64,000 nt of DNA, from assembly GCA_964036315.1 (NCBI GenBank), contig OZ038500.1, forward strand, positions 63,878,749 to 63,942,748, given 5' to 3'. Origin of the DNA: Acanthosepion esculentum (taxonomy: Eukaryota > Mollusca > Cephalopoda > Sepiida > Sepiidae). The notes under the pieces are model-generated. The model saw nothing but the letters and a program-made list of their open reading frames with translations, did no database searches and had not been told where the DNA came from. Below, piece by piece: positions 41,700 through 52,960 of the stretch. A program made the translations under genes and the position numbers. Every line of letters starts with the position of its first letter. The stretch's first letter is position 1.

Positions 41700-42150
41700 T
41701 CGTTTCAGGCCTCCGCCGGTCATGAATGTCCATGGATTTGATCCCAGCCATCTGCTCCTCTAGAACATCGTCGGATTACACGGCCTTGTGCGTGGAACCG
41801 ACTGTGGGGGAACAGCATTCTTTTCTGTGGGTCCGCTTGTCTTCTGCTGCGTTGTTCAGTTTCTCCTCTCCTGACATTAGTTTAACCAGAGTGTTTTTCC
41901 AACCAGAATAGTCAGCAGCAAAGTCCTCTCAATGGTCACTGTTGATCGCAAGGGCCTTTATCTCCCTCTTACAGATGTCTCTGTAGCGCAACTGACGGCG
42001 ACCGGTATCCATTTTGCCATTTGCAAGTTCCCTGTAGAGGATGTCTTTGGGGTTTCGGGCGATGAAAATAACCCGGCCATCAGAACATGCACATCAGCAC
42101 TTTGGAAGAAAAGGAATTTGTCGGATACTGCTGATTAATGCTAAAAGCAC
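41700..42150 (-). pseudogene. LINE family 2 C-terminus, copy a
   Basis: Closely similar in DNA to 42740-43220 (CACTGTTGATCGCAAGGGCC and TTTGGGGTTTCGGGC are shared). On the minus strand it gives the LAINSDHWEDFA and LNNAAEDKRTHRKECC type of tail, and ends in SRGADGWDQIHGHS. Frames are broken and the zinc-knuckle part is deleted. Confidence 0.7.
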
Positions 42151-42229
42151 TTCCCCATAAATTGAGCCCTCTGGTAGTCGGTAATGCTTGTATCTCGTAT
42201 ATAATACGTTAAAAATCCGCTTTCTTCGT

Positions 42230-42365
42230 GGCGTGCGCTGAAGGCTTAAGAGTGTGTGTCTCCAATTGACGTCGCATCGGTCTTGTTTCGTTTCGGCTTG
42301 AAGCAATCGCATGTCTAGCTACACTGATGAGTTGTGATACAACAAAGCAGTTTGTCTGTGAATAA
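42230..42365 (+). mobile_element. Penelope-type terminal repeat, family B, mutated hammerhead
   Basis: CTGATGA, stem II GTTGTGATACAAC and a stem III region align with 5104-5150, but GAAAC is replaced by AAAGC, so the core is broken. It is followed at the same relative point by a microsatellite: (CA)n then (TA)n, 42367-42431. Confidence 0.65.

Positions 42366-42366
<1 letters not shown>

Positions 42367-42431
<65 letters not shown>
42367..42431. repeat. (CA)n(TA)n microsatellite
   Basis: About 22 CA units then TA units. Confidence 0.95.
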
Positions 42432-42432
<1 letters not shown>

Positions 42433-42520
42433 ATAAATCCTAAAGAGCCAAGAAAACATTACCCTAAAGATCCGTTAAGGTGAAACCTAGGTAGGTTTTC
42501 TTGGCTTTTTGGATTTATTT
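42432..42520 (+). mobile_element. hairpin repeat with degenerate hammerhead layout
   Basis: AAATCCTAAAGAGCCAAGAA pairs with TTCTTGGCTTTTTGGATTT. Inside are CTAAAGA, a TCC/GG stem, GAAA and CCTAGG, a hammerhead-like arrangement with one core change. The segment around TCTAGGTAGG near 33354 is related. Confidence 0.5.
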
Positions 42521-42639
42521 TATTTATTCCCGCTCTAATTAGCATATTGAGCACTCTACATTTTAGCTTTACTAGTCGCTTGTTTTTTTCTTTCTTTGGA
42601 CTAAAGACTTAAGGCACTGGACGATTTGCTTCGCCCTGT

Positions 42640-43122
42640 TCAAATGTTTTTAGTTCTTTCTTTTTTCCAATTTTTTCTCAGGTACCAATTTGTCTTGACA
42701 TATCTGCAAGTTGTGCTATCCGAGTTTTTCTTTCCAACGCAATGAGCATGGATTTGATCCCACTCATCTGCTCCTCTGGAATATCGCCGCCTATGTCTGA
42801 ACAGGACGATGCGCAAGTGGCAGTCTCTGTCACACCAGTCACACCTGTTAATTGTCTGTGCCTTGTCTATGCAGTGGCGTTCTTTTCTGCGGGTCCGCTT
42901 GTCTTCTGCTGCGGTGTTCAGTTTCTCCTTTCCTGACATTAGTTGTTTAGCCAGCGTGCTTCTCCACCCAGCAAGGTCCTCCCAATGGTCACTGTTGATC
43001 GCAAGGGCCTTTATCTCCCTCCTATAGATATCTCTGTAGCGCAACTGTTGGCGACCAATATCCCTTTTGTCGTTTGCAAGTTCCCTGTAGAGGATGTCTT
43101 TGGGGTTTCGGGCATTTTCCAT
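42640..43122 (-). pseudogene. LINE family 2 C-terminus, copy b, open over 160 residues
   Basis: Minus-strand frame starts MENARNPKDILYRELANDKR and continues QQLRYRDIYRREIKALAINS, then AAEDKRTRRKERHCIDKAQT and CDWCDRDCHLRIVLFRHRRR. This is the conserved tail of a molluscan LINE protein (PKD.LY.ELA.G.R..GR..LRYKD..KR..KAL) with a CxxCxxxC...H knuckle. The knuckle cysteines are intact, and the frame is the longest undamaged LINE tail in the window. No RT core is attached. Confidence 0.82.
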
Positions 43123-43199
43123 TCGATGAAAATGACCCGGCCATCAGAACATGCACATCAACACTTTGGAATAAAGGTCTTCGCAATTGTCACTGTTGA

Positions 43200-43640
43200 T
43201 CTCAAGGGCCTTCCTTAGTACGAAAAGAGTACTGGGTTGCTATGTGGTATTCCCCCTCGAAACAACAGATTTTTTATTCTACAAAAGGATAAAAAGAAAT
43301 TCTTGGGTGAAGCAATAAGGAAATCAACAAAAAGAACCCTTATATTTATGTAAGAGACAGCCGAAATCCGTTGGACGCATAATGGTCGAGGAGTACAGGG
43401 AAAACTCACACGGGGCATATTACGGACAAGAGCGATAAGAGAAGGCTGTGAGCAACTTACCTGACGGGCTTATTTGAGTGAAAGGCGAAACGGGACGGGG
43501 GTCTTAACAATGGGAGAAGAACTGCTCAAAACAACACGAAATAGATATAAAGTTGGGGAGATCCATGATTGCCTATACCCTAAAGGGACGCGGCAGATAG
43601 AAGGAAACAATTTTCTTATTCCAATGAATTATTATCTTAC
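43200..43640. other. non-coding, nothing recognised
   Basis: Frames of 67-92 residues on either strand have no family resemblance. Confidence 0.4.
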
Positions 43641-43642
43641 CT

Positions 43643-43979
43643 TGATATATATATATATATATATATATTGTTGTGGATTCCGGGATGAAATCCGGTATCA
43701 AATAATAACAAACGCCAAGAATGAATATAGGAAAATAAATGTATTAACGTAATAATACAAACTGGTAATACAGGTTAGTAGTTCCAGGAATGCGGGTTAG
43801 TAGCAAAATATATATACAGTCTTTGAATATCGACGTATCCCTGAATGACTTCTTACTGAGTCTAGTGCTCGTTACTGTGACTCTTATGCTACCCTCCTCT
43901 ATGACTACTGTCCGGGTATTCACTGGCGGTAGTATATGTATACCCTGGGTGAGTCCATTTGTGTAATAAGGGGAGACCC

Positions 43980-44043
<64 letters not shown>
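43643..44043. repeat. sequence between two (TA)n arrays, possible solo LTR remnant
   Basis: (TA)n at 43643-43668 and 43983-44043. The 310 bp between starts TTGTTGTGGATTCCGG and contains AATAAATGTATTAACGT. An LTR origin is possible but no second copy or duplication is visible. Confidence 0.25.
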
Positions 44044-44046
<3 letters not shown>

Positions 44047-45000
44047 CTTATCGATGGGTTTGTGATTTGTTAGAAATTATAACATTAATCAAATATAATC
44101 GATTTTGAGAACAATTTTTATTTATTTATTTGATAGAACAAAATTTAAGAAAAGAAATAAGAGATGCTGCAAATAAGAAAACTATCACGTGGTCGATTTG
44201 CGCTACAGAAGAGGGAGTATCGTGACAGAGAATTGGAAATCCGACTAACATTACCGACTTAAATAAAACGTAAAGAGTATAAAGTCAACCTTCATATGAT
44301 CGTCGTGTATACAAAATAAGAACACACGGGTGGCATAATGGGATCCGACTGTAATCAATATATCAACGAAGTTATATTGTGTTTAATTATTTCATCTGTG
44401 AAGAAGCTATCAGAGTAGAATTTGAAAGATTTCAAGCATTAAAAAAAAAGTAAAATAAGCACTATTTATTTTACTCAGATATATATTAACTATCAATTCA
44501 TTGGCAAATATTTAATTTACAATTGCAAGAGAATCGCTCAAACTTTTCAGAATGAATCGTACGCCACATGAATGAAAGTTTTTTTTTCGGAGCAGAAGCC
44601 TGTTTTCGAAGTTGTATGCTAACCTAAGAACTCGTATCAAATATGCGTCGAAACTGGGAATGTCGCCATTAACTAGGGACCAATGAATTGCGCGATTCAC
44701 TACTAAGGAAAAAAGAAACAAGCGTGCTGCTGGATCACCAGAAAGGTTTCTGTGTACAATGGCACGGGAAATTGCAGAAGAATTAACGTTGCAGGGTTGT
44801 AGATGCGGCAGAGGTTTGTACTTTATTTTCTTCACCCGGTTTATTATGCTAAAGCAGTTAAAAGGAAGTCACTTTTGGAACCATGCCATCTGTTCAAACG
44901 AATTCCCATTTGATCAATGTTTAAAATACCAGAGGAGTATGAGCTGTTGCTCATTCAGTTTAGAATTTTGTTGGAGAAACTCTTTTTATGTTAATCATTT
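44044..45000. other. non-coding, two unassigned frames
   Basis: Frames 44512-44835 (minus, 107 residues) and 44759-45103 (plus, 114 residues) overlap head to head and match no family I know. The plus frame contains GCRCGRGLYFIF and ends in a lysine run inside a LINE 3' end. Confidence 0.3.
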
Positions 45001-45335
45001 CACCCTGAGAAAAGCAATAAATTCACTAAGACGCAAGAGATTACTGAGTGTGAAAGAATATGAGAAAAAGAAGAAGAAAATTATTAATGCGAGAGAACGA
45101 TAAAGAACTGGAATTAAGAAGACAAGATAACGATTGACGATTTCGAAGATCAAAATTGACTGGAAAGCAAGAGGCTGGAAGAGAGTTCCACAAGCGAGAA
45201 ATGTGAGAGGAGAAACTGTTAGGACAGAACCTCTCGTTCTATCCTATCGAGCCATTTATACATCTAGCCATTTATACATCTAGCCATTTCAGCTGTAAAG
45301 TGATGAGAACTAGTTGCCAGTCTAGTATTGCGTCT
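45000..45335 (-). pseudogene. LINE family 1, 3' end
   Basis: Shares CACTAAGACGCAAGAG, GTGAAAGAATATGAG, GAATTAAGAAGACAA and AGAGTTCCACAAGCGAGAA with 49125, 58600 and 12540. Only the 3' UTR and the last codons remain. Sequence from 45336 to 45700 is not recognised. Confidence 0.7.
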
Positions 45336-45688
45336 ATATCTGTAAATTATTTGACTATCAGAAGAATTACCATAGAATGTTTTTTAAAGAAAAGTTACGG
45401 GAAAGCTACATTACGGCGAAGAAAAAGTTACTAACCAAAACACTTGGAAAGTAATCTACGAAAGACGGTCGCTAACAAAGAACTGGCGTCATCGTAGGCT
45501 ACGTAGTTGGATTAGGGAACCCACACTCAGGGCAGATGAGGTCACTTGCAAAAACTGCACATCACCCAATAAACTGCCTAGTGCTTTCTGAATTTTTCCA
45601 TTTGCGGCAAGTCATGCCAGCACTTTAAAAACATTCGGATTTTTTTAAAGGATTCGAATTTTGGGGGTTTTGTGTAAAGGATACTCAA

Positions 45689-45726
<38 letters not shown>

Positions 45727-45730
<4 letters not shown>

Positions 45731-46583
45731 ATGCAATAGGTAAATGTTTCAGTGCGCGTTGCTATAGATTTTCTCGACAGCACAGTATAATAGGATCAGT
45801 TGTACACCGTCTGTGAGATAAAGGGCATCATAACGCAATTCCCCCTGCCAAAAATTTGGAAATGGCATTCGCTTGGCATTCGCGCCGTATTCTCCAATAG
45901 GAAGATTTAAGAGTGTTTGGGTGTCACTTTGAGGACAGTACTTAGAATTCGGAGAGAGTTGGATGAGTCTAATGGAGATTACGAAAGTACGGCAAGTCGG
46001 AAAACACACTCTGAACATTCCGATAAGAAAATAAGTGCCAAATTTGTTGGCGAGGGCCTCAGACTCAACACGGAAGCATACATCACGTGTCATGAGGAAG
46101 CAGTGCTGCCATTGGTCAAGAGGGTGGCTGATGGAAAACTCTATGTCTGACAACTGGACGCTGCACCATGTTACATAAGCAGGAGGAACCAGTCAGAGCT
46201 GTCAGACGATTTCCGCGACCACATCACCCCTTACATATGGCCACCGAACAACTCCTGACAGCAACGCACTTGATTATTGTGTGTAGGACGCTGTTGAGCG
46301 AGTGATCAACAAAACTCCTTGTAACATGAACTTAAGGCAAGGCAAGGATTATGGAAGCATTCACCCACTTAAATATGGTGACCGCCCAGAAGAGATGCAG
46401 GCGATTCCGAAATTGTCTGGAGGCCGTGATCGTAGTCAATAGCGGTGTTATTGAATAAATCTACTCTTTAGTATTTTAAAATATTTTTGTGTCATTTTGG
46501 CGAATATATCTGTTAAAATGAGATGTCAGTGTTACTTTCGTTTCTGCATAAATTTGACGGCAATTTATCTAACGCACACCCTG
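45727..46583 (+). mobile_element. DD37D mariner, second copy with same deletion
   Basis: Terminal repeats TAGGATGCAATAGGTAAATG and, at the right, TTATCTAACGCACACCCTG. TA flanks the right end (46584-46585); the left lies in a TA array. The transposase reads MGVTLRTVLRIRRELDESNG, then SDKKISAKFVGEGLRLNTEA across the same join as at 37576. It goes on to LVKRVADGKLYV, a stop, QLDAAPCYISRRNQSELSDD and DHITPYIWPPNNS. Here the aspartate (QLDAAPC) is kept but later frames are broken. The minus-strand 134-residue frame opposite is a shadow. Confidence 0.85.
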
Positions 46584-46599
46584 TATGCGTGTGTGCGTG

Positions 46600-47205
46600 T
46601 GTAACATATGTGTATGTATGCATGTTTGTATATGAACTGTAATTAACCTTCTGAAATCAATGATATGATTCAGACATTAACGACCTCGCCACTGTCTCAA
46701 CATTAGACTATTCAAATCATATCCTGTACGGTCATTCTCCAATTCTTTTGACTCATTCTCATTGTATCATCGTTGTCTGATACTGAGAATCCACATAGTT
46801 TAGTACAAGCTTTGAATGACTATAGTCAAGCGTGCAGATAGCACCGGCTTCCGCGGTTTGATGGGGTGAGGCAATACTGTCCGTCGCGTACTGGTTGGCG
46901 GCTGTCTACGTGCAGTGCGTGGTCAGCCATCATGTATCAATGTAGTCTTTTGCACGAAATGCCAGTGCTGGAACGATGGAATAATTCTCTTTATCTTTCA
47001 CCAGCACACGATGCTCACTTGTGATGTCACGCCTACAGTTTTTCAAAAAGAAATTTTTCTCCGCGTCACGACTGCTCTGTTTTGAGTTTATTTCAATATT
47101 AAAATTCACGCGGAAACGTTTATTTGAACTGGCACACATGCGATTCCAGGCGGCATGCCTATTTCAGATGGCACTTGTATTTGGTACAAAAGATTATGTC
47201 TTCGT
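46600..47205. other. non-coding, nothing assigned
   Basis: The minus frame 46930-47139 (SSRDAEKNFFLKNCRRDITS, then EHRVLVKDKENYSIVPALAF) looks like real old coding sequence but I cannot place it. Confidence 0.3.
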
Positions 47206-47212
47206 GTGCAGG

Positions 47213-47720
47213 AGGTATGATCAAAAGTATCGGGACTGTTGCTGTGGTAACGAAGCAAATGTACAGAGAGCGAAATTGCTTGACAGACTCTGACCATGAA
47301 CTCTGTCGCGCATGCGTCGTAAGTTATAACGTTATTCGTCACTTCCGTTGTTTCTAGCAGTACACGAAAAGGAAAATGTGTAGAGCGTGGTCATCCCAGA
47401 GCATTACGGAGGTTCCATTAGTGGCCATAGCTTTTGCAGCAATCTTTTGGCCAAGTACAACATTCGCCAGTTCCGACAATCAGCATATTCTACAGATATC
47501 GTCCCTTGCGAGCTTTTTCTCTTAACAAAAATAAATCACATTTGAAAGGAACAAGATTACAAGACCAAGAGAACGCGACAAACAAGCAGCTCTCTATTTC
47601 AAAAAATAAGTTCCGGGAATATTTCCATAAATGGAAACAACGCTGAATAAAGTGTGTGGCTTCAGAATGAGGCTACTTCGAAGAAGATTAAAAGTTGAAT
47701 TGATATGTTTTATTTACACT
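47213..47720 (+). mobile_element. mariner-like (SETMAR-type) element, internally deleted
   Basis: Begins with an end-like sequence AGGTATGATCAAAAGTATCG and a leader. It then jumps to the transposase C-terminus: SNLLAKYNIRQFRQSAYSTD, then, after a frame change, TRLQDQENATNKQLSISKNK and FREYFHKWKQR. This is the last catalytic region and C-terminal tail of mariner proteins (LAKY.I...P.P.YSPD.AP...F). The N-terminal half is missing. Confidence 0.75.
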
Positions 47721-47949
47721 ACTAATATTCGGACTATTGTCCTCATCTTTACTATCGTAACGATTCAGTCGTTGTGCTCATCGGGCTTCCTCGCGCATAT
47801 ATCGATCTGGGAAACCTACAGAGAATTCTGAACTGAAACCTTTATTTAACCATAATGTTCTTGTCCCTCTTCTTGTGTCGAGGAATATATCGTCTAGTTC
47901 TTATTTTCAGTTAGTACTGTTCATTTCAACCGTTTCCCCTGAGTACAAG

Positions 47950-48050
47950 TACACACTGTCCGACCCAAAGATTGAACTCAGAACCGCTATGTCACCAAAT
48001 TCACAAACCAATGCATTTATCCACTAGACCATTACCCGTGAAATGTGCTG
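47950..48050 (-). mobile_element. tRNA-derived SINE head
   Basis: The minus strand has GGGTAATGGTCTAGTGGATA (a very good box A, TGGTCTAGTGG) and GAGTTCAATCTTTGG as box B, about 45 bp apart. The arms are not paired well enough for a tRNA gene. Confidence 0.6.
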
Positions 48051-48099
48051 AAGATTTTTCATAGCACCAGAACCGATACTTTTTGATCAGAACTTGTAT

Positions 48100-48365
48100 G
48101 TCATTTTGTGTGTGTTTGTTTGTTTGTGTGTGTGTGATTGCGTGTATGAGTGTGTGTTTTTTTTGTGTGTGCATTTTTGCTTGCTTGTGTGTGTTTGTAT
48201 GCGTGTGATATTTTGTGTGTTGTTTTTTGTTTGCTAGTTTATGCGTGTGTGTGTTGTTGTTTGTGTGTGTTTTGCGTGTTGTGTTTGTGTGTGCTTGTTT
48301 GATTGTGTGTGTGTGTGTGCTTGTTTGATTGTGTGTGTGTGTGTTTGATTGTTTGTGTTTGCGTA
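48100..48365. repeat. TG/TTTG-rich degenerate microsatellite
   Basis: Irregular GTGTGTTTGTTTG units. The 155-residue histidine/threonine frame on the other strand is an artefact. 48370-49020 holds nothing recognised. Confidence 0.9.
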
Positions 48366-49020
48366 TGTTAGTAATCAACTTAAACTTAACAAAATTGTTT
48401 TGCATAAGCAAGAATGTAAGTTTTGCCCAAATCTGCTCATTTATATGGCAATAAAAAAACAACTTCACATGTCAAAGGTCAAAGAAACTGACATCGTTTA
48501 TTGCCGTTTCTAGAAAATCTATGTAATCGCGTTTTTTTTTTCTTTCCCACAAGTCGAACAGTCTTGTCTGTCAGATAATTAGCGTTTTGTAAATGAATAT
48601 TTTAAGTAATTGCATGAAGCCAAAAGAAGAGGAAGACATAAACTGAACGTCGGAGTTGCGTAAACATTACACGTGGCCTCAAGTCACAAACAACTAAATT
48701 ATAAAATCAGTCGCGGAATATCGATTGTTAACTGAATGAAATCAAAGATAAATATATTCGCTTTGTATTTAGGCCGACTTAAGTGAATTCACTTGCTTCA
48801 AAGAAATAAAGAAGCCAACAACAAATTACTCAATTCCTTTTCTTTTTATTTATTTTACCTTTTACCAGGAATTTTGCATTAAGAGCATTAAGATATAGTG
48901 ATTATAGTTGAATTAAAATCTCGAATTACAAAACACCAACTCAAACGTAAGCAGTTAACGACTGGGTGTATTTTGATTTAATTTTTTTTACATCAAGGTT
49001 CAATCTGTACAAGGGCCAGG

Positions 49021-49024
<4 letters not shown>

Positions 49025-49095
<71 letters not shown>
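49025..49095. repeat. (TA)n array
   Basis: About 35 TA units just beyond the 3' end of a LINE. Confidence 0.95.
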
Positions 49096-49099
<4 letters not shown>

Positions 49100-49119
49100 A
49101 ATAGATATCACCTCATACA

Positions 49120-50300
49120 AGGCAGTATAACCGCTAAGACACAAGAGGTTATTAGGTGTGGAAGAATTAGGAATAGAAGCATTAATAATGAGCGGGAAGT
49201 GGAAAGCGTAAACATGCGGACAGTAGATAGCCATTAACATTGTATTTAAATTTTTTCAGATTATAGTTGGCTGAAAAGCTTGTAGCCAGAAGGGAATCAA
49301 AAGTGGGTAGTGGGAAGAAGAAACTGTTAGCATAGAATTTACGGCTACATCTAGCCAGCTCAACAGTAAATTGATGAGATCTCGACGCCAGTCTAGTGGT
49401 GCGCTTAAATTAAAATATCTAGCTATCATTGTGAAGGGCTTATCGGAACAATTACCAGGAAGGTATTTATAGAAAAGACACAGAGAGACAACCTTCAGGC
49501 GTTGGAAAGTGGCTGAATCCGTACCGACCGATCAGGGTCAATAATATTGCTGATTCTTCTTAGGATTTTATCAAGGAGCTCAAGGTAAATAACAGGGGTC
49601 CCAGACCACACGTGGCAGCAATATTCTAAGCATGGACAAATGGTAGAGATTCTGGAGAGAAAAATTGTTTCACCATATAGTGAACTGACTTTCTTAGCGG
49701 CTGACTTAGCAATGGCTTCAATATAGTCTTTCCACTCCATATCAGCTGAGAACGTTAGCCCAAGAAGGCTCAACGAGTTACTTTCTTGGAGGTTAGCATC
49801 AGCCATGCTAATGGAACGCAGAGAAGGCTTACGTTAAAGAGCCATTTGTACGGAGAGGAGGGGGAAGATAACGGTTAACTCGAGACTTGAACAGATTAAG
49901 ATTGTAGTGATCGATCAAACATCCTTTTAGGAGTTTGTTCCACATAGCCGTTGTCCGCGAGGAGATGCTGTTCGTGTGGAACTTACTTCTCACAAATGGA
50001 ATACGGAGGTGGTTCATTACAATGTAAGTGACATGGCGAGTCCGGGCTGTGAAGGTTAGAGCTGGCGGAACCAAGGAATATAGTTCCTCCCAGCACTTTC
50101 CATGCTAGTAGCGACAGAGCAGTGAGAGGCTCGCCACATCCCGTCTGGGAGAGAGAGGTTGGAGGGTGGAAAATAATTCGTCACCCACTAGGACTCTGAG
50201 ACGCTTTTGAACACTATCGAAACTGAAAAGTGAGTTCTGGGTATCTCCCGCCCAAATATGACAAGTATAAACTGGGTTTCTTAGGTCGTTCTAAAGCGGC
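49120..50300 (-). pseudogene. chimeric LINE: family 4 C-terminus joined to family 1 RT
   Basis: On the minus strand, 50300-49829 gives a family 4-like end (CHIWAGDTQNSLF, TFTARTRHVTYIVMNHLRIP, NLNLFKSRVNRYLPPPLRTN). It is followed at once by 49806-49495, family 1: MADANLQESNSLSLLGLTFS, ADMEWKDYIEAIAKSAAKK and CPCLEYCCHVWSGTPVIYLE. The rest of the C-terminus and the 3' UTR (CGCTAAGACACAAGAGGTTA) continue to 49120. The same join occurs at 27790-27960. Confidence 0.82.
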
Positions 50301-50514
50301 ACAACGAGAAAGGGTCCCAAAGGATATCACAGACTGACTTCACGAACGAAGATATGTGGATGGTTTCCCACCACAGTTGCAGGGAAGATAGCCCTCTTCC
50401 ACTAGGCCTGCACTTGTAAAATTTTAGCAATCCCACTCGTTAAAACCAGGGATTCACGTTCCATCGTCCAGGGAGTTTGGATACCAGGGAGTTTGGACAC
50501 TCAGGTCCTAGAGT

Positions 50515-50850
50515 CGTAGGTTTTATATTGGATTTTGTTTATTTGTTTAACAACATATCATTTGCTTATGAGTCATTTAAGGCTGAAATTCTGTTCTCTT
50601 GTGAGCTTTGGCAATTTTTTCTTTCCCAAAATTGTATTAAATTTATTTTTATATTTTGACCTCAGTGTTTGCGTGAGGGGGTCACTATTTTCGTATAGTT
50701 GGGACCGTTAATAGGTGCTACCCCACCCCGTGTCAGAGTGGATCCGAGAACAACAATTAAGAGGTGATTCCACGCTCCTCAAAACAGATCAGAGGCCTTG
50801 CTGCCGGACGTAGTTTATCGTCATACTCAGGAAGATTCTGTTGGATTTCC
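50515..50850 (-). mobile_element. SINE family 3, shortened tail
   Basis: Head blocks GGTGCTACCCCACCCCG, GAGTGGATCCGAGAACAAC and GGACGTAGTTTATCGTCATA match the copies at 3521, 36085 and 59165. Confidence 0.7.
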
Positions 50851-50902
50851 TTTCTCATAAACAGAGAATCGAACCGAATGTAACTCTTTCATCTCTGAAA
50901 TA

Positions 50903-51270
50903 TAGGGTGACCCAAAAAAACGGGAACTTTTTAACAATCCAATAAAACCAAGATTGATAGAAGAAAAATATTTAATTCATAGTAATTGAAACCTTAAAAC
51001 ATGACTTTTAAGAAACAAAGATGGAATTTTCATTTCTTTTAAATTACGTCCTGTAGATGGCGTCCTCCTGTACGAATGCATTCTTGAAATCTGCTGTTGA
51101 GATTCCTCATTAACTGCTGCAACATCTCAGCTGGGATACTGTGAATTTCATTTTCGTTACTAAAATGGCGAAATGCTTATTTGCTCAAGGTCACTGTCTC
51201 GTAGTGTTGCCACTTGCTCATGTCTGGCAAAACGCACTTCAAAAATTCCCGTTTTTTGGGGGTCAGCCTG
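50903..51270. mobile_element. mariner-derived MITE, 368 bp
   Basis: TA on both sides (50901-50902 and 51271-51272). Inverted ends TAGGGTGACCCAAAAAAACG and, reversed, CAGGCTGACCCCCAAAAAAC. On the minus strand a short stretch, NSRFQECIRTGGRHLQDVI, looks like the last residues of an IS630/mariner transposase. Confidence 0.8.
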
Positions 51271-51540
51271 TATATCTTCTACAGTGATAATAGTCACTAA
51301 GGTTTAGAAAAAAGCCTTACAATGATTTTTTATAGGCAGACATAACACTGACAACATAAACATGTAAATAAAACTTGCCGATTGCAAATTCAGAAAGAAA
51401 ACTGTAGGAATTATTGGTCAGTGTTGTCGAGGAAAGCAAGAGGAAAGGATTATCTATCGACTGTTAGAAGGCAAAACTCATGTTTGTTAGCAAAATAGAC
51501 AGCTTAGATTGTGAGTTACGTATCATAAATTCATGTGAAT

Positions 51541-51920
51541 GGTTCGTTTATTTTACGGCTTATCACCCTTTTACAGGCTATTTAAAGCCACAAATTATTT
51601 TGATATTTTAAAAATTTCTTGGAGATAAGATTGACTTCCTGATACAAATCCTACTAATTAACCCATAGGTGAGGGGGAAAGAGGTGGATTCACACCTTTC
51701 TCAAGACTATTCGCGCGTCAGTGAATATAACGAACCCGACTGGAATTGGAACTCGGCCTTCCGATCTCCAATTCTGAACAGTTTTCCATTACACCAGCCG
51801 CGCATCCAAGCTTACTGCAACTGGTATAAACATGCCGTTACCCATCTAGGTATTGATCGCGTTCGACGTTGCTTAACTTCGGTGATCATACAAGAAGTAG
51901 TGTTTCAACCTAAATTAAGT
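51541..51920 (-). mobile_element. 5S/tRNA chimeric SINE
   Basis: 5S-like head on the minus strand from about 51920 to 51805 (CCGAAGTTAAGCAACGTCG, TAGATGGGTAACGG, GTAAGCTTGG). Then tRNA-like TGGTGTAATGGAAAACTG, box B GAGTTCCAATTCC, body, and a single tail with AAGGGTGATAAGCCGTAAAA. Confidence 0.87.
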
Positions 51921-51954
51921 GAGTTCGAAAATCTAATTGTCTACGTAATACAAT

Positions 51955-52690
51955 AACAGGTGATGGAAAGTATGACCCAGAAATTCAAAGGGACATAAGA
52001 ATAGTGAATAATGCCTTTAAGAATCTAAGCAAAGTATTAAAAGATTGGAAAATATCTTTAGAAACAAATAAAACTATACTGGGATATTATATAATCTATA
52101 TGGTATTGAAGGTTGAGTAATCTCCTTATAGATAAAAACAGAAATGAAACAACAGGGCTGCGCTTCTAACAACCAGTACTTAGAATACCTTGGACAGTCA
52201 GTTATGTGCCACGCGTAATACACGCTTAGGTGATCATGTATCTTTCGATACATGACTGACGAAGCAGATTTTTCCCGCAGTAGGTTGCCATTCCTTTCTG
52301 CGGTAGAACAGCTGCCATCCAAGGCCATAGTTGGGAGGAGGAGAAGAGGATTCATACCTTTTCACAGGGTATTAGCACGTAAGTGAATGTAATTGATTCG
52401 ACTGGAATTCGAACTCGGCTCTCCGATTCCACAATCCGAGCCGCTTATCCATTACCCCACCTTGGACAGAGCATGTGAATAAACGAGGAAGTTTCAGAGG
52501 GAATTGAAACTAGGACAAAATTGTTGCAGACAAGGAGATAACTGAAATATCTGAGATAGATAATAGGGAAAGAAAACTCGGAGAATGTAACACTCACAAG
52601 GGCGTACTGAAGGCAAGAGAAAGAGTAACCTTTATGTAAGCTTCTCAAAGAGCCCGAGTAAATGGATAAAAGGGCTAGGATCAGAAGAAC
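51955..52690 (+). pseudogene. LINE family 5 RT C-terminal part, SINE-interrupted
   Basis: The plus strand gives KYDPEIQRDIRIVNNAFKNL and SKVLKDWKISLETNKTILGY before the SINE at 52198-52458. After it, TLTRAY and EGKRKSN-like residues of the following region (PWTEHV.., ...GR.EGKR..GR) appear. It matches the end of an L1/RTE-like RT (the LGCYI.PTL.YG region). The catalytic part is absent. Confidence 0.75.
52198..52458 (-). mobile_element. tRNA-derived SINE, family 2, with 11-bp duplication
   Basis: Flanked by ACCTTGGACAG (52187-52197 and 52459-52469). The minus strand has tRNA head GGTGGGGTAATGGATAAGCG, box B GAGTTCGAATTCC, body, and an end GTGGCACATAACTGA. Confidence 0.92.
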
Positions 52691-52719
52691 AAATAGGTTT
52701 TTTGTTTATGTTTTGTGAA

Positions 52720-52960
52720 TGGACAAGAAACAACAGACTGAACGTTATGGATTACCAGTTTTGTAAGGAGATGGAACTTAAAAGACGAAGATTGTAATTA
52801 ACTAAGAGGCTTTGTAATGCGATTGGCATTAGGGTTTTACCTATTTGCATATGTTGGTTATAGGAAAAATAAAGTATAGCGTGAAGAGTCAAACGAGAGT
52901 TGACTAATGTTCACGTGTAGCACAACGCTATACAACAATATGGCGTCGCCGATAGGATGT
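52720..52960 (+). repeat. dispersed block, uninterrupted copy
   Basis: Contains TTTGCATATGTTGGTTATAGG, AATAAAGTATAGCG and GAGTTGACTAATGTTCACGT. Its second copy is split by the SINE at 53773-54516. Confidence 0.75.

Noticed and set aside
43643..43980. Solo LTR
   Set aside because: No terminal duplication, second copy or coding partner seen; left as a low-confidence possibility.
44512..45103. Overlapping 107- and 114-residue frames as a gene pair
   Set aside because: No family resemblance, and the plus-strand frame ends inside a LINE 3' UTR; kept only as unassigned.
45749..46153. 134-residue minus-strand frame
   Set aside because: Antisense of the mariner transposase on the plus strand.
47955..48045. 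Functional tRNA gene with strong box A
   Set aside because: Acceptor and T-stem pairing fail; better explained as a SINE head.
48001..48468. 155-residue THTHTNKQ-rich frame
   Set aside because: Translation of a TG/TTTG microsatellite.
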